Virus record (IMG/VR): IMGVR_UViG_3300032296_000936
Span: 1 to 25,125 of that record
Source: a virus
Length of the DNA stretch: 25,125 nucleotides
Strand: one strand, 5' to 3'
Part shown: positions 14,803 through 21,365 of the stretch, one piece after another
Position numbering within the stretch: position 1 is the first letter of the stretch
How the letters are laid out: each line of letters starts with the position of its first letter
Translations under genes and position numbers: made by a program
The notes under the pieces: generated by a model
Seen by the model: the letters and a program-made list of their open reading frames with translations, nothing else
Told to the model about the DNA's origin: nothing
Databases searched by the model: none

Positions 14803-15266
14803 TGACTCATTCAGAAGCACCAATCAGCATCACAGTTAAATCAGCAGCAGGTTCTTTGGTTACAGTTCGTGCATCTAATGCAGATGAACTCGATCAGACA
14901 GTTGCGAATGCACTAGCATCACTTGCATCAGCAACAGAAGAACTCGAAAAAGCAGTGCGTGGTACTGGTTTTAGCGCACCTGCAGCAACTCCAGTCTCAC
15001 CAGCAGTTGGCTATACAGCCAACGCACTAGGTGGAACTATCGTTGCTGAATCATTTACACCATCACCTGCACCTGCAGGTAGTGGGCAGCGCATGTGTCC
15101 TCATGGAACCATGACTCGCATTCATGGACTAACAGGTAAGTTTGGTCCATACAAGGGACACTTCTGCCCTGCTAAGCAAGGTGATCCAACCAAATGTACA
15201 ACTCAGTATGTCAAGGCTAACTCGCCAGAGTTTGCTACATTTGTAGCCGACCAAACAAAACAGTAG
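14802..15266 (+). CDS. Exonuclease-partner protein with C-terminal Cys cluster
   Basis: The product has 154 residues. Two ATGs are adjacent (14799, 14802); the second has the better distance from AAGGAG. The N-terminal part has a strand-rich start and helix (ISITVKSAAGSLVTVRASNADELDQ). A Pro/Ala linker follows, then RMCPHGTMTRIHGLTGKFGPYKGHFCPAKQGDPTKC, a four-ligand Cys/His zinc-binding module. Proteins of this layout sit beside PD-(D/E)XK nucleases in many actinobacteriophages as far as I recall; a recombination or ssDNA-binding role is inferred. Confidence 0.7.
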   Translation: MTHSEAPISITVKSAAGSLVTVRASNADELDQTVANALASLASATEELEKAVRGTGFSAPAATPVSPAVGYTANALGGTIVAESFTPSPAPAGSGQRMCPHGTMTRIHGLTGKFGPYKGHFCPAKQGDPTKCTTQYVKANSPEFATFVADQTKQ

Positions 15267-15267
15267 T

Positions 15268-16083
15268 ATGAAAACACTACGTCGTAGCGTAGGTAAGGCA
15301 GAGGTGGGAGGGGAACCATTACTCCCACCTTTCCAAGCCTTTGCTAGAGAAGGAATCATTCTACGGCGTGCAGAAGTAACAGTAATTGCTGGCACCCCTG
15401 GTGCTGGTAAGTCAAGTATTGCATTGCATATCGCTGCAAGATTAAAACAACCGACATTATATTTCTCAGCAGATACCAATGCACATACAATGGCTATGCG
15501 ATTACTCGCACTTCGAGCACGCATACCACAACAACAAGCAGAACAAATGCTAAAGACCCAACCAGATACAGCCGAATCTATCTTGCGTGAGTATGGAAAT
15601 ATGTATTGGTCATTCGAACCAAGCCCTACTCTCCGTGATTTAGATGAAGAAGTATCTGCATTCGAAACTATATGGGGTAGAAGTCCTACTCTTATAGTCG
15701 TTGATAATCTTATGGACATTGCTATTGATGGACATGAAGAGTTTGCAGGTATGCGACAGGTTATGAAGGAGTTAAAGTATCTAGCCCGTGATACTAATGC
15801 AGCAGTGTTAGTCTTACACCATACGCAGGAAGGTGCACCTGGTTATCCGTGTCAGCCACGCTCAGCGTTGCAAGGCAAAGTTGCACAGATTCCTGCTATG
15901 GTTCTAACAGTAGGACAGATGATGCAGGGTACAGATATGTACTTATGTGTAGCCCCAGTTAAAAATCGGTATGGCAAAGCCGATCCAACTGGTAACACAT
16001 ATGTATCTCTATCATTTGACCCAGCATCAATGCATCTAGAAGATATAGTTAGAGACTACAGACAAGTGGAGATGAAAGTATAA
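15268..16083 (+). CDS. RecA/DnaB-type ATPase (helicase-like)
   Basis: The product has 271 residues. Walker A is GTPGAGKS at 42-49, after the ITVIAG-like strand; Walker B is LIVVDN at 142-147, followed by an LVLHHT strand with the sensor-type His pair, as in DnaB and AAA_25/RepA-like ATPases. The N-terminal DnaB domain is absent, so it is a short helicase core or a recombinase-type motor. Together with the primase halves just downstream it probably forms the replication machinery. The start is two bases after the upstream stop, without a strong ribosome site. Confidence 0.85.
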   Translation: MKTLRRSVGKAEVGGEPLLPPFQAFAREGIILRRAEVTVIAGTPGAGKSSIALHIAARLKQPTLYFSADTNAHTMAMRLLALRARIPQQQAEQMLKTQPDTAESILREYGNMYWSFEPSPTLRDLDEEVSAFETIWGRSPTLIVVDNLMDIAIDGHEEFAGMRQVMKELKYLARDTNAAVLVLHHTQEGAPGYPCQPRSALQGKVAQIPAMVLTVGQMMQGTDMYLCVAPVKNRYGKADPTGNTYVSLSFDPASMHLEDIVRDYRQVEMKV

Positions 16084-16226
16084 TGCCAAAGTATAGAATC
16101 ACATACTCACAATATAAAGTAAAAGTTATTCGTGCTTCCTCATTAGAGATAGCAGAAGAACGTGCAAAGAAAATGGAAACAGGACGTTGGGAACTAACAG
16201 AAGTTAGAGACGAACCTAACGAATGA
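16083..16226 (+). CDS. 47-residue basic micro-protein
   Basis: The ATG overlaps the ATPase stop, and the stop overlaps the ATG of the next gene. The product has strand-helix-strand shape (YRITYSQYKVKVIRA, SLEIAEERAKKME, RWELTEVRD), the same beta-alpha-beta pattern as the small gene at 10436. It may be a minimal phage module of unknown role. Confidence 0.62.
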   Translation: MPKYRITYSQYKVKVIRASSLEIAEERAKKMETGRWELTEVRDEPNE

Positions 16227-16579
16227 GTAGCGCAGCCAAAGCCAAAGGCTCAGGAGCCGAACGGGATGTAGTTAAGTACCTCAAGCAATGGTTTCCTTAT
16301 GTTGATAGGCGTTTGGCTGGTGCTACACTAGATAAAGGTGACATCTCAGGTATACCTGGAGTTACAATTGAGATAAAAAATCATGCCAAGATGGACTTGG
16401 CTGGTTGGACAGAAGAGTTGATAGTCGAAATGGCTAACGACAAAGCATGGACAGGCGTGGTGTGGCACAAGCGCAAGGGTAGGGGAAGTCCTGGCGACTG
16501 GTACTGCACCATGCCTGCACATGTATGGGTAGACTTACTAAGGAGAGCATTAAATGACTCAGGAAAAAACGTATTGTGA
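16223..16579 (+). CDS. Resolvase-like PD-(D/E)XK nuclease
   Basis: The product has 118 residues, the length of archaeal-type Holliday junction resolvases. Key residues are Glu13 in GSGAERDVV, Asp40 in KGDISG and EIKN at 50-53, giving the E...D...E-x-K active site. It lies between the helicase-like ATPase and the primase, in keeping with a role in resolving branched DNA before packaging. It could also be a VRR-NUC type endonuclease. The reading frame starts in an ATGA overlap with the gene before. Confidence 0.8.
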   Translation: MSSAAKAKGSGAERDVVKYLKQWFPYVDRRLAGATLDKGDISGIPGVTIEIKNHAKMDLAGWTEELIVEMANDKAWTGVVWHKRKGRGSPGDWYCTMPAHVWVDLLRRALNDSGKNVL

Positions 16580-16664
16580 AAGTTGTTTAGAGAATCTAGA
16601 TGATGATGAGTTTGATTACAGATATGATTTCCCTATATGTTTAGATTGTACAAATGCAAGATAA
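16554..16664 (+). CDS. 36-residue zinc-ribbon micro-protein
   Basis: AAGGAG lies 8 bases before the ATG, which is inside the end of the resolvase gene. Two pairs, CESC near residue 8 and CLDC near residue 29, make a minimal zinc ribbon with a highly acidic middle (ENLDDDEFDY). The stop overlaps the primase start by 11 bases. Confidence 0.6.
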   Translation: MTQEKTYCESCLENLDDDEFDYRYDFPICLDCTNAR

Positions 16665-17034
16665 GCCCAGCATTGAAGAGTATCTCAACTACATAGGAGC
16701 AGAGATACCAGCACGTGGTAGTGGTTGGCGTAAAATGAAATGCTGCTTCCACATAGACACACATGCAAGTGCAGCAATAAACTTCGACAAGAACGCCTTT
16801 GTCTGCCACGGGTGTGGTGTCAAAGGCGATACTTATTCCCTGATTATGCATAAGGAAGGAATTAATTTTAGTGAGGCTAAACAATTCGCAGAGAAGTTTT
16901 CTTCTTCAGGCAACACAGAGATACGCAGCCAAGATAGAAGGCGTAGCCGACTATCTATCAAGCCGTCAACTCTCGGTAGAAGAGGCAAACATATTTCATC
17001 TGGGTCTGGTAGAAGACCCGCTGCCAGGGCATGA
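16654..17034 (+). CDS. DNA primase, CHC2 zinc-finger part
   Basis: The frame has 126 residues. Residues 1-82 form a CHC2-type primase zinc finger: C30-x2-H33 (CCFH), then C51-x2-C54 (CHGC), with the following GVKGDTYSLI and EAKQFAEKF helix. This module recognises template DNA. From about residue 83 the sequence turns into an Arg/Ser-rich string lacking domain character. The TOPRIM domain that should follow is in the +1 frame from 16898. The real product is therefore probably longer, joined by a +1 frameshift at the TTTT run; otherwise the two parts act as separate proteins, or there is a base error. Confidence 0.8.
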   Translation: MQDKPSIEEYLNYIGAEIPARGSGWRKMKCCFHIDTHASAAINFDKNAFVCHGCGVKGDTYSLIMHKEGINFSEAKQFAEKFSSSGNTEIRSQDRRRSRLSIKPSTLGRRGKHISSGSGRRPAARA

Positions 17035-17506
17035 GCCGTATACTGGCAGGCTAGCCATTCCATATATCACGCCATCAGGCGTGGTAGATATTAGATTCCG
17101 TGACTTAACAGGTACCCACGATGCTAAGTACATGGGATTAGTTGGTTCCGAAACCACCATGTTTAATACTCAGGCAGTATTTGCAGCCGATGATTATATA
17201 TGTGTGACCGAAGGTGAGTTCGATTGTATTATGATGAGCGTCAAGACTCAGCACCCAACAGTAGGTATTCCTGGCGCAAATAACTGGAAGAAACACTACT
17301 CGAAAATCCTAGATGATTTCGAAACAGTGATAGTATTAGCCGATGGCGATAAGCCAGGGCTAGAGTTCGGTAAGAAGATTAGCCGTGAGTTAGGTAATGT
17401 AAACATTATCTCTATGCCAGACGGTGAAGATGTAAACAGTATGATAATCAAGCAAGGGAGTGAATGGATTGACGAACGAATCAGAGAATGCATTGCCATT
17501 GGATGA
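16871..17506 (+). CDS. DNA primase, TOPRIM part
   Basis: The frame has 211 residues counted from a GTG at 16871 that has AGGAAGGA about 10 bases before it. The useful domain begins at about residue 13 with ATQRYAAKIEGVADYLSSRQLS, then LPGHEPYTGRLAIPY and IRFRDLTG, and the TOPRIM motifs: TEGEFD (113-118, catalytic Glu) and ADGD (157-160, metal-binding Asp). It is the catalytic half of a phage DnaG-type primase, which makes RNA primers. It lacks its own zinc finger, which lies in the upstream frame. Confidence 0.8.
   Translation: MRLNNSQRSFLLQATQRYAAKIEGVADYLSSRQLSVEEANIFHLGLVEDPLPGHEPYTGRLAIPYITPSGVVDIRFRDLTGTHDAKYMGLVGSETTMFNTQAVFAADDYICVTEGEFDCIMMSVKTQHPTVGIPGANNWKKHYSKILDDFETVIVLADGDKPGLEFGKKISRELGNVNIISMPDGEDVNSMIIKQGSEWIDERIRECIAIG
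16894..16903 (+). other. Possible +1 frameshift site in primase
   Basis: The zero frame reads AAG TTT TCT. The TTTT run (16897-16900) lets a Phe tRNA on TTT move one base forward, after which the frame reads CTT CTT CAG, giving EKF-LLQATQRYAAK. This joins the CHC2 and TOPRIM halves into one sensible chain of about 280 residues. A missing or extra T in the assembly would look the same. Confidence 0.45.
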
Positions 17507-17783
17507 TACTTTTTGGGAGCATGTTAAGCACCTAAAGTTTCAGGTAGGTATACAACTAGAAGAAGATACATATTTAAATATCCTGACCGCACTTGAAAGT
17601 ATCTACGATCTTATCAAGAAGGATGAAAAAGAAGATGCTATGTTCTTCATTACAGGACTGGCTGCAACTATAATAGCCTCTAAGTATGGTAAGAGTCAAG
17701 ATGTTCTCAATGAGATGACAGTTAAAATACTAAATGAAGATATAGATAAAGAGATAAAGGACTTGCTCAGTGAAAAACCCTAA
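17469..17783 (+). CDS. Hypothetical helical protein, 104 residues
   Basis: The start is uncertain: TTG at 17469 lies 8 bases from AAGGGAG, while a GTG at 17460 is too close to it. Both lie inside the end of the primase gene. The protein is helical and acidic (YLNILTALESIYDLIKKDEKEDAMFFITGLAATIIASKYG), with a short hydrophobic helix. No family recognised. It may be an accessory replication protein given its place, but nothing in the sequence shows this. Confidence 0.65.
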   Translation: MTNESENALPLDDTFWEHVKHLKFQVGIQLEEDTYLNILTALESIYDLIKKDEKEDAMFFITGLAATIIASKYGKSQDVLNEMTVKILNEDIDKEIKDLLSEKP

Positions 17784-18153
17784 AGATTTAGAAAATATTC
17801 TACTGCAATTGACTACCCTCATGCTTAAGAAACATGCTGATTATGGGCCTATGAACATAGCAGGGGCACCAGGTGGCCCCATGAATGGGCTACGAGTAAG
17901 GATGTATGATAAGTTGGCTAGGCTTAACAACCTAGTAGATACAGGCGACACGCCCAACTACGAATCAATCGAAGATACCTTACTTGACCTTGCAAACTAC
18001 GCTATAATTGGACTACTAGTCCAGCGTGGACAGTGGGAAGGTTTACCCAATTCGCATGACAACAAAACAAAAGCGAGTAGTAGTACTCAGCGACCTGCAA
18101 ATACCATATCAAAACAACAAGGTAGTGCAAATAGCAACAGACTTCATCCGTGA
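17770..18153 (+). CDS. Nmad1/DUF1599-like protein
   Basis: The product has 127 residues from a GTG start with AAAGGA 8 bases upstream. Residues 1-90 match the nucleotide modification associated domain 1 (formerly DUF1599): HADYGPMNI at 22-30, GLRVRMYDKLARLNNL at 40-55, and ESIEDTLLDLANYAII at 65-80. The helical bundle with acidic residues resembles MazG-type nucleotide-binding folds, so a role in nucleotide handling is inferred. The last 32 residues overlap the next gene by 98 bases and are Ser/Asn/Lys-rich, probably a non-conserved tail from a lost stop. Confidence 0.78.
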   Translation: MKNPKDLENILLQLTTLMLKKHADYGPMNIAGAPGGPMNGLRVRMYDKLARLNNLVDTGDTPNYESIEDTLLDLANYAIIGLLVQRGQWEGLPNSHDNKTKASSSTQRPANTISKQQGSANSNRLHP

Positions 18154-18805
18154 CTACAAGCCTGACGAACTATGGTGTGTGGGTGATGAACTAGATGCAC
18201 CCGAACCTAGTCGTTGGAACAAAGGAATGGCTGGCGAATATGCTGGTACATTGCAGCAAGGCATTGATGATACAAAAGAAATCATTGGTGAGTTTAAGAA
18301 AGCACTAGGAAAGAAACCATTTTATATTCAGCGATCTAACCATACAGATCGCATCGACACTTACATTCGTAAGTATGCCCCAGCGTTCAACAGTCTCAAG
18401 TCATTAGAGATTGAAGAACTACTGGGGTATAATTCTTTAGGCGTAACTTACTTGCATAAGATGCACGAGTTACTTCCTGGCTGGGTTATGGCACATGGAG
18501 ACGAAGGTAAGTTATCTCAAACTCCAGGGGCTACAGCCCTATCATTAGCCAAACGCTTAGGCAAGTCAGTAGTATGTGGACACACGCATCGTGTGGGATT
18601 ACAACATGAAACAGTTGGCATGTATGGCAAGACTAATACCTTGTTCGGTCTCGAAGTCGGACACATGATGGACATGAAGCAAGCGGATTACCTATCAGCA
18701 GGTACAGCCAATTGGCAGCATGGTATTGGAATCTTAGTACAATCAGGGAATAAAGTAACTCCATATGCAGTTCCTATTATCAACGGGGAGATTAATCTTC
18801 CGTGA
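18056..18805 (+). CDS. Calcineurin-like metallophosphoesterase
   Basis: The product has 249 residues from the ATG at 18056; the frame opens earlier at a GTG (18026), which is less likely. The metallophosphatase signature is complete: D13 in LSDLQIP, GDELD at 43-47, N95-H96 in RSNHTDR, His147 in AHGDE, and GHTH at 175-178. Such enzymes hydrolyse phosphomono- or diesters with two metal ions; substrates range from nucleotides to DNA ends. Phage versions are common beside replication genes. The exact substrate is unknown. Confidence 0.88.
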   Translation: MTTKQKRVVVLSDLQIPYQNNKVVQIATDFIRDYKPDELWCVGDELDAPEPSRWNKGMAGEYAGTLQQGIDDTKEIIGEFKKALGKKPFYIQRSNHTDRIDTYIRKYAPAFNSLKSLEIEELLGYNSLGVTYLHKMHELLPGWVMAHGDEGKLSQTPGATALSLAKRLGKSVVCGHTHRVGLQHETVGMYGKTNTLFGLEVGHMMDMKQADYLSAGTANWQHGIGILVQSGNKVTPYAVPIINGEINLP

Positions 18806-19440
18806 ATTACCTAGAAGAATACAGCGAGATGGTTCAACAACTATCTGCTGAGTATCATAAACGCTATGCCATGTTAGAGCGTGATGATATTAGGCAGGAG
18901 TTGTGGCTATGGTTTGTAACACATCCTCGCAAGTTCCAAGAATGGGATAAGTTAGAACAAAAAGATAAAGATAAATTAATCGCTAAATCATTACGCAATG
19001 CTGCCCTTAAATACTGCGAAAAAGAGAAAGCCCGTAAGTCTGGCTATGATTCTTCCGACCTTTATTACTATGATGCAACAGTGGTCGAAGCATTCTTGCC
19101 CTCAATTATTGCAGGTACCTATGCAATACCAGTCAGTATCCAAGACCTTAACGCTAAGTTTGGTACGGGTAATGACGCAGAAGGTAACAACTGGTTGGCT
19201 TTACGTAGCGATATATCCCATGCATTTGAAAAATTAAGTGAAACCAAGCAGAATGTTCTTCGTTTACGCTTTAGTATAGACTCACCTGACTGGGCATTGC
19301 TAGCCAAGGATATGGATAGCACTCCAGATGGTGCACGTATGAAGGTACAGCGTGCAATAAGTTCACTGATTAAAAATCTAGGTGGATGGCGACCATACCA
19401 CGAAGACGATACAGTTAAGCAGGAGCAAGATGGAGTCTAA
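18802..19440 (+). CDS. Sigma-70-like RNA polymerase sigma factor
   Basis: The product has 212 residues. The GTG start overlaps the stop of the phosphoesterase gene. An N-terminal helical part (MLERDDIRQELWLWFVTHP, then LIAKSLRNAALKYCEKEKARK) resembles sigma region 2 (core binding). Residues about 142-193 (FEKLSETKQNVLRLRFSID, then WALLAKDMDSTPDGARMKVQRAISSLIKNL) are a sigma region 4 HTH. The middle, where regions 1 and 3 would lie, is short, as in ECF factors. It could direct host polymerase to late promoters. It might instead be a sigma-like regulator without full sigma activity. Confidence 0.78.
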   Translation: MNYLEEYSEMVQQLSAEYHKRYAMLERDDIRQELWLWFVTHPRKFQEWDKLEQKDKDKLIAKSLRNAALKYCEKEKARKSGYDSSDLYYYDATVVEAFLPSIIAGTYAIPVSIQDLNAKFGTGNDAEGNNWLALRSDISHAFEKLSETKQNVLRLRFSIDSPDWALLAKDMDSTPDGARMKVQRAISSLIKNLGGWRPYHEDDTVKQEQDGV

Positions 19441-19615
19441 GGTAGACCTAAGAGGCGAACCTACATTCGCCTGTATATGTGGCTGTATGATGTTTAGAAT
19501 TACAGTTATGTGGGATGAAGATACTAGAGCAGTTGGTTGGTACGATCTAGCACAAGAGTGTATAGAATGTGGAGCCATAACAACTGCACCGACAGAGATA
19601 GATGGGTGTGAGTAA
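19430..19615 (+). CDS. 61-residue Cys-rich zinc-binding protein
   Basis: AGGAG at 19421-19425 precedes the ATG at 19430, which lies in the end of the sigma-like gene. The product has CICGC near residue 15 and CIEC near residue 45, with beta-like FRITVMWDEDTRAVGWYDLA in between, consistent with a zinc ribbon of about 45 residues. No family recognised. Its stop shares a base with the ATG of the next gene. Confidence 0.7.
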   Translation: MESKVDLRGEPTFACICGCMMFRITVMWDEDTRAVGWYDLAQECIECGAITTAPTEIDGCE

Positions 19616-19776
19616 TGCCATTATATGATTTCAAATGTATGACTTGCAGTGAGGTGATAGAAACAAATGAAAACATACCACCAGTTTGTTCTACGTGTAG
19701 TGGAACTATGCAGCGCATCTGGTCTGCTCCAGCAATTAAATTTAATGCACCAGGCTTTTACTCGACGGGAGGATAA
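19615..19776 (+). CDS. FmdB-like zinc ribbon protein
   Basis: The product has 53 residues and starts by a one-base overlap with the preceding TAA. It has the FmdB (CxxC_CxxC_SSSS) layout: MPLYDFKC, CMTC then CSTC, ending in the typical WSAPAIKFNAPGFYSTGG with the Gly-Phe-Tyr-x-Thr tail. The family is small and of unclear role; regulatory function has been suggested from its name only. Phage copies are common. Followed by WhiB, three bases on. Confidence 0.82.
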   Translation: MPLYDFKCMTCSEVIETNENIPPVCSTCSGTMQRIWSAPAIKFNAPGFYSTGG

Positions 19777-19779
19777 GTA

Positions 19780-20052
19780 GTGCAAGAAACAAAATGGATG
19801 GAACAAGCCAACTGTGCAAGCACAGACACAGAACAGTTCTTTACTGTAGGTGAATCAAAGGTATACAAGAATGTTCCTATGTTAAAAAGAATTTGTTCAG
19901 CATGTCCAGTCATATCAGAATGCAAAGAATATTCCTTACGCTATTACGTACTAGGATGGTGGGGGAACACATCTGAAAAGATGCGAAGAGAAGAAAGAAG
20001 AAGGTTAGGTATCACCGCGATACCGATTGTTTCAGAAGGGGTATATGAATGA
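19780..20052 (+). CDS. WhiB-family regulator
   Basis: The product has 90 residues from a GTG start with GGAGG about 6 bases upstream. It has the WhiB pattern: C12, then C39-x2-C42-x5-C48 (ICSACPVISEC), which bind a [4Fe-4S] cluster, followed by a GWWGNTSEKMRREERRR turn and basic helix for DNA contact. The usual GVWGG turn reads GWWGN here. WhiB proteins are restricted to Actinobacteria and their phages and bind the sigma factor of RNA polymerase; phage copies are known to affect host WhiB genes. The nearby sigma-like gene suggests co-operation. Confidence 0.9.
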   Translation: MQETKWMEQANCASTDTEQFFTVGESKVYKNVPMLKRICSACPVISECKEYSLRYYVLGWWGNTSEKMRREERRRLGITAIPIVSEGVYE

Positions 20053-20318
20053 TTGATCTAACAATTATATTTAACGTTGTTATTGGTATTGCAATCTTTA
20101 ACATACTAGATATTTTAGGAGAGCATCTAGCCTTAAAGATTGATGCCTATAAGTTTAAGAGACGCTTGTCTAAACTAGAATATAGTTATGAGTCTTGGCT
20201 AGGTAAAGACTGGAGTAAGCGTGACTGTGATGATGAGTGTGATTTCTGCGATGAGGTCTATGTTCCAGCCAAAAAGCCAGTAGGAAAAAAGGCTACAGTT
20301 AAAAAGAAGATTCGCTAA
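20049..20318 (+). CDS. Membrane-anchored Lys-rich protein
   Basis: The product has 89 residues; the ATG overlaps the WhiB stop and AAGGGG lies upstream. Residues 2-22 form a hydrophobic segment (IDLTIIFNVVIGIAIFNILDIL), and the rest is polar with CDDECDFC and a Lys-rich C-terminus (KKPVGKKATVKKKIR). This predicts one membrane pass with a cytoplasmic basic tail. It is the last gene before the bidirectional terminator. Function unknown. Confidence 0.7.
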   Translation: MIDLTIIFNVVIGIAIFNILDILGEHLALKIDAYKFKRRLSKLEYSYESWLGKDWSKRDCDDECDFCDEVYVPAKKPVGKKATVKKKIR

Positions 20319-20323
20319 ATAGC

Positions 20324-20372
20324 AAAAAGACCCCCGTCAGGTAGGTTAAAGTACCTGAACGGGGGCTTTTGT
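20324..20372. terminator. Bidirectional intrinsic terminator
   Basis: CCCCCGTCAGGTA (20331-20343) pairs with TACCTGAACGGGGG (20352-20365) with one bulged base. On the plus strand CTTTT follows; on the minus strand AAAAA at 20324-20328 gives a T-run. It ends both the early plus operon and the minus lysis/tail operon. A second short stem, GGGGC (20381-20385) with GCCCC (20392-20396), lies next to it. Confidence 0.88.
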
Positions 20373-20412
20373 GTCTCTACGGGGCTACTAGGCCCCTAAA
20401 ACAGGGTGTTTA

Positions 20413-20604
20413 TTACTTGCTTCCGCGTCCAAACTCCTTGGCTTTAGGGTCTAAAGCCTTCCAGAGTGGAGCAATAAAGGCAGACAGGAAGGCATAAGCC
20501 AAAGTCTTAGGGTCGGTAACCCCTGCTGCATATAGGGCTACCACTGATGGGACAGCAGCACGTGCGTATGTAGTTGCAACTGCAATTAGTTTATCTGTAT
20601 TCAT
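20413..20604 (-). CDS. Small holin-like protein
   Basis: The product has 63 residues with hydrophobic and Ala-rich parts (ARAAVPSVVALYAAGV and LAYAFLSAFIAPLWKAL), separated by a polar turn (TDPKT), and a basic end (KAKEFGRGSK). This resembles small holin-class proteins with one or two membrane passes found beside endolysins of actinobacteriophages. Holins open the membrane for the lysin. Three other small membrane proteins lie nearby, so which is the true holin is open. It is the last gene of the leftward operon. Confidence 0.65.
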   Translation of the reverse strand: MNTDKLIAVATTYARAAVPSVVALYAAGVTDPKTLAYAFLSAFIAPLWKALDPKAKEFGRGSK

Positions 20605-20613
20605 TGTTACTCC

Positions 20614-21123
20614 TTATGATTTAAAGACAGGCTTGCCAAAGCCTACGATATAAATTGGCAGTGACTTCTTTAGTGCAGGTCCGTTCTTAACTTTGTAAGC
20701 ACGAATCTTTCGGCAGACTTGACCACCATTGCGCTGGTCGCCCTTCTTATCAGGGCTAGTGTTGCCTTCAATGCAGGTTATAGTTCCGTCTCCGTTGTCT
20801 TTAACCACGATTCCAACATGACTAATGCGATCCACGCCATCGTTGGGAAAGTCAAAGAAAACAATATCCCCAGGTAGTGGAGTGGCTTCACTTACTTTCT
20901 CCCATTGCTTCTTCTTCATGAATGCTGTTGCTCCTACAACTGTTGACACACAGTTAGGAATCTTTAAGCCTACTTCATTAGCACACCAGTTAACAAAACT
21001 TCCACACCAAGGTAAGAAGTTTGCCTTTGTGAATGCACCATACTTTGTCTCGTTATCTTTAGGTCCCTCGATTACTCCGAGTTCACCTCTTGCTACTTCA
21101 ATAAAGTCATTACGTTGACCCAT
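20614..21123 (-). CDS. CHAP-domain endolysin
   Basis: The product has 169 residues. It is a CHAP amidase/endopeptidase: catalytic Cys40 in LPWCGSFVNWC, His102 in ISHVGIV, and Glu119/Asn121 in CIEGNT. The order matches CHAP domains that cut peptidoglycan peptides. No cell-wall binding domain follows and no signal peptide is seen, so release would need a holin. Its length is that of a bare CHAP module. Small membrane proteins lie on both sides. Confidence 0.87.
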   Translation of the reverse strand: MGQRNDFIEVARGELGVIEGPKDNETKYGAFTKANFLPWCGSFVNWCANEVGLKIPNCVSTVVGATAFMKKKQWEKVSEATPLPGDIVFFDFPNDGVDRISHVGIVVKDNGDGTITCIEGNTSPDKKGDQRNGGQVCRKIRAYKVKNGPALKKSLPIYIVGFGKPVFKS

Positions 21124-21124
21124 G

Positions 21125-21364
21125 TTATGCTGCCTTCTTATCTACTTTGGCAAATGCTGCGTTGATTTCTTCTGTTGTTAGGGAACCATCTGCTAGATAA
21201 AAGCGAGCAAGCGCTTCAACTACACGAGCAGCACCCAATGCACCAGCAAGAACTGCTGCCTGCCATACTTCAATGCCAACCAATGAGCCAGCACCAATGA
21301 CACCTAGTGATTCTGCTGCAATCACAGCAAGAATACGCATCATTACATTCTTAAGTGTATCCAT
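21125..21364 (-). CDS. Holin-like protein (r1t-type pattern)
   Basis: The product has 79 residues. Residues about 8-55 contain two hydrophobic Ala/Gly-rich helices (MRILAVIAAESLGVIGAGSLVGI and WQAAVLAGALGAARVVEALARFYL), then a polar tail with ADGSLTTEEINAAFAKVD. This layout, including the DGxLxxEEINAAFA tail, is like r1t-family holins of actinobacterial phages as I remember them. The ATG is two bases beyond the stop of the upstream gene. It lies directly before the endolysin gene, which supports the role. Confidence 0.75.
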   Translation of the reverse strand: MDTLKNVMMRILAVIAAESLGVIGAGSLVGIEVWQAAVLAGALGAARVVEALARFYLADGSLTTEEINAAFAKVDKKAA

Positions 21365-21365
21365 A

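Noticed and set aside
15129-15719. Minus-strand frame of 196 residues
   Set aside because: It overlaps the Walker-motif ATPase and the zinc protein on the other strand and shows no motif of its own.
16983-17034. Arg/Ser-rich C-terminus of the CHC2 frame as a functional basic tail
   Set aside because: It is coded opposite in frame to the well-formed primase sequence, so its composition is best explained as out-of-frame reading.
17863-17880. GC-rich inverted repeat in the Nmad1-like gene
   Set aside because: The loop would be only about three bases and the sequence is explained by Gly/Ala/Pro codons, so it is probably incidental.
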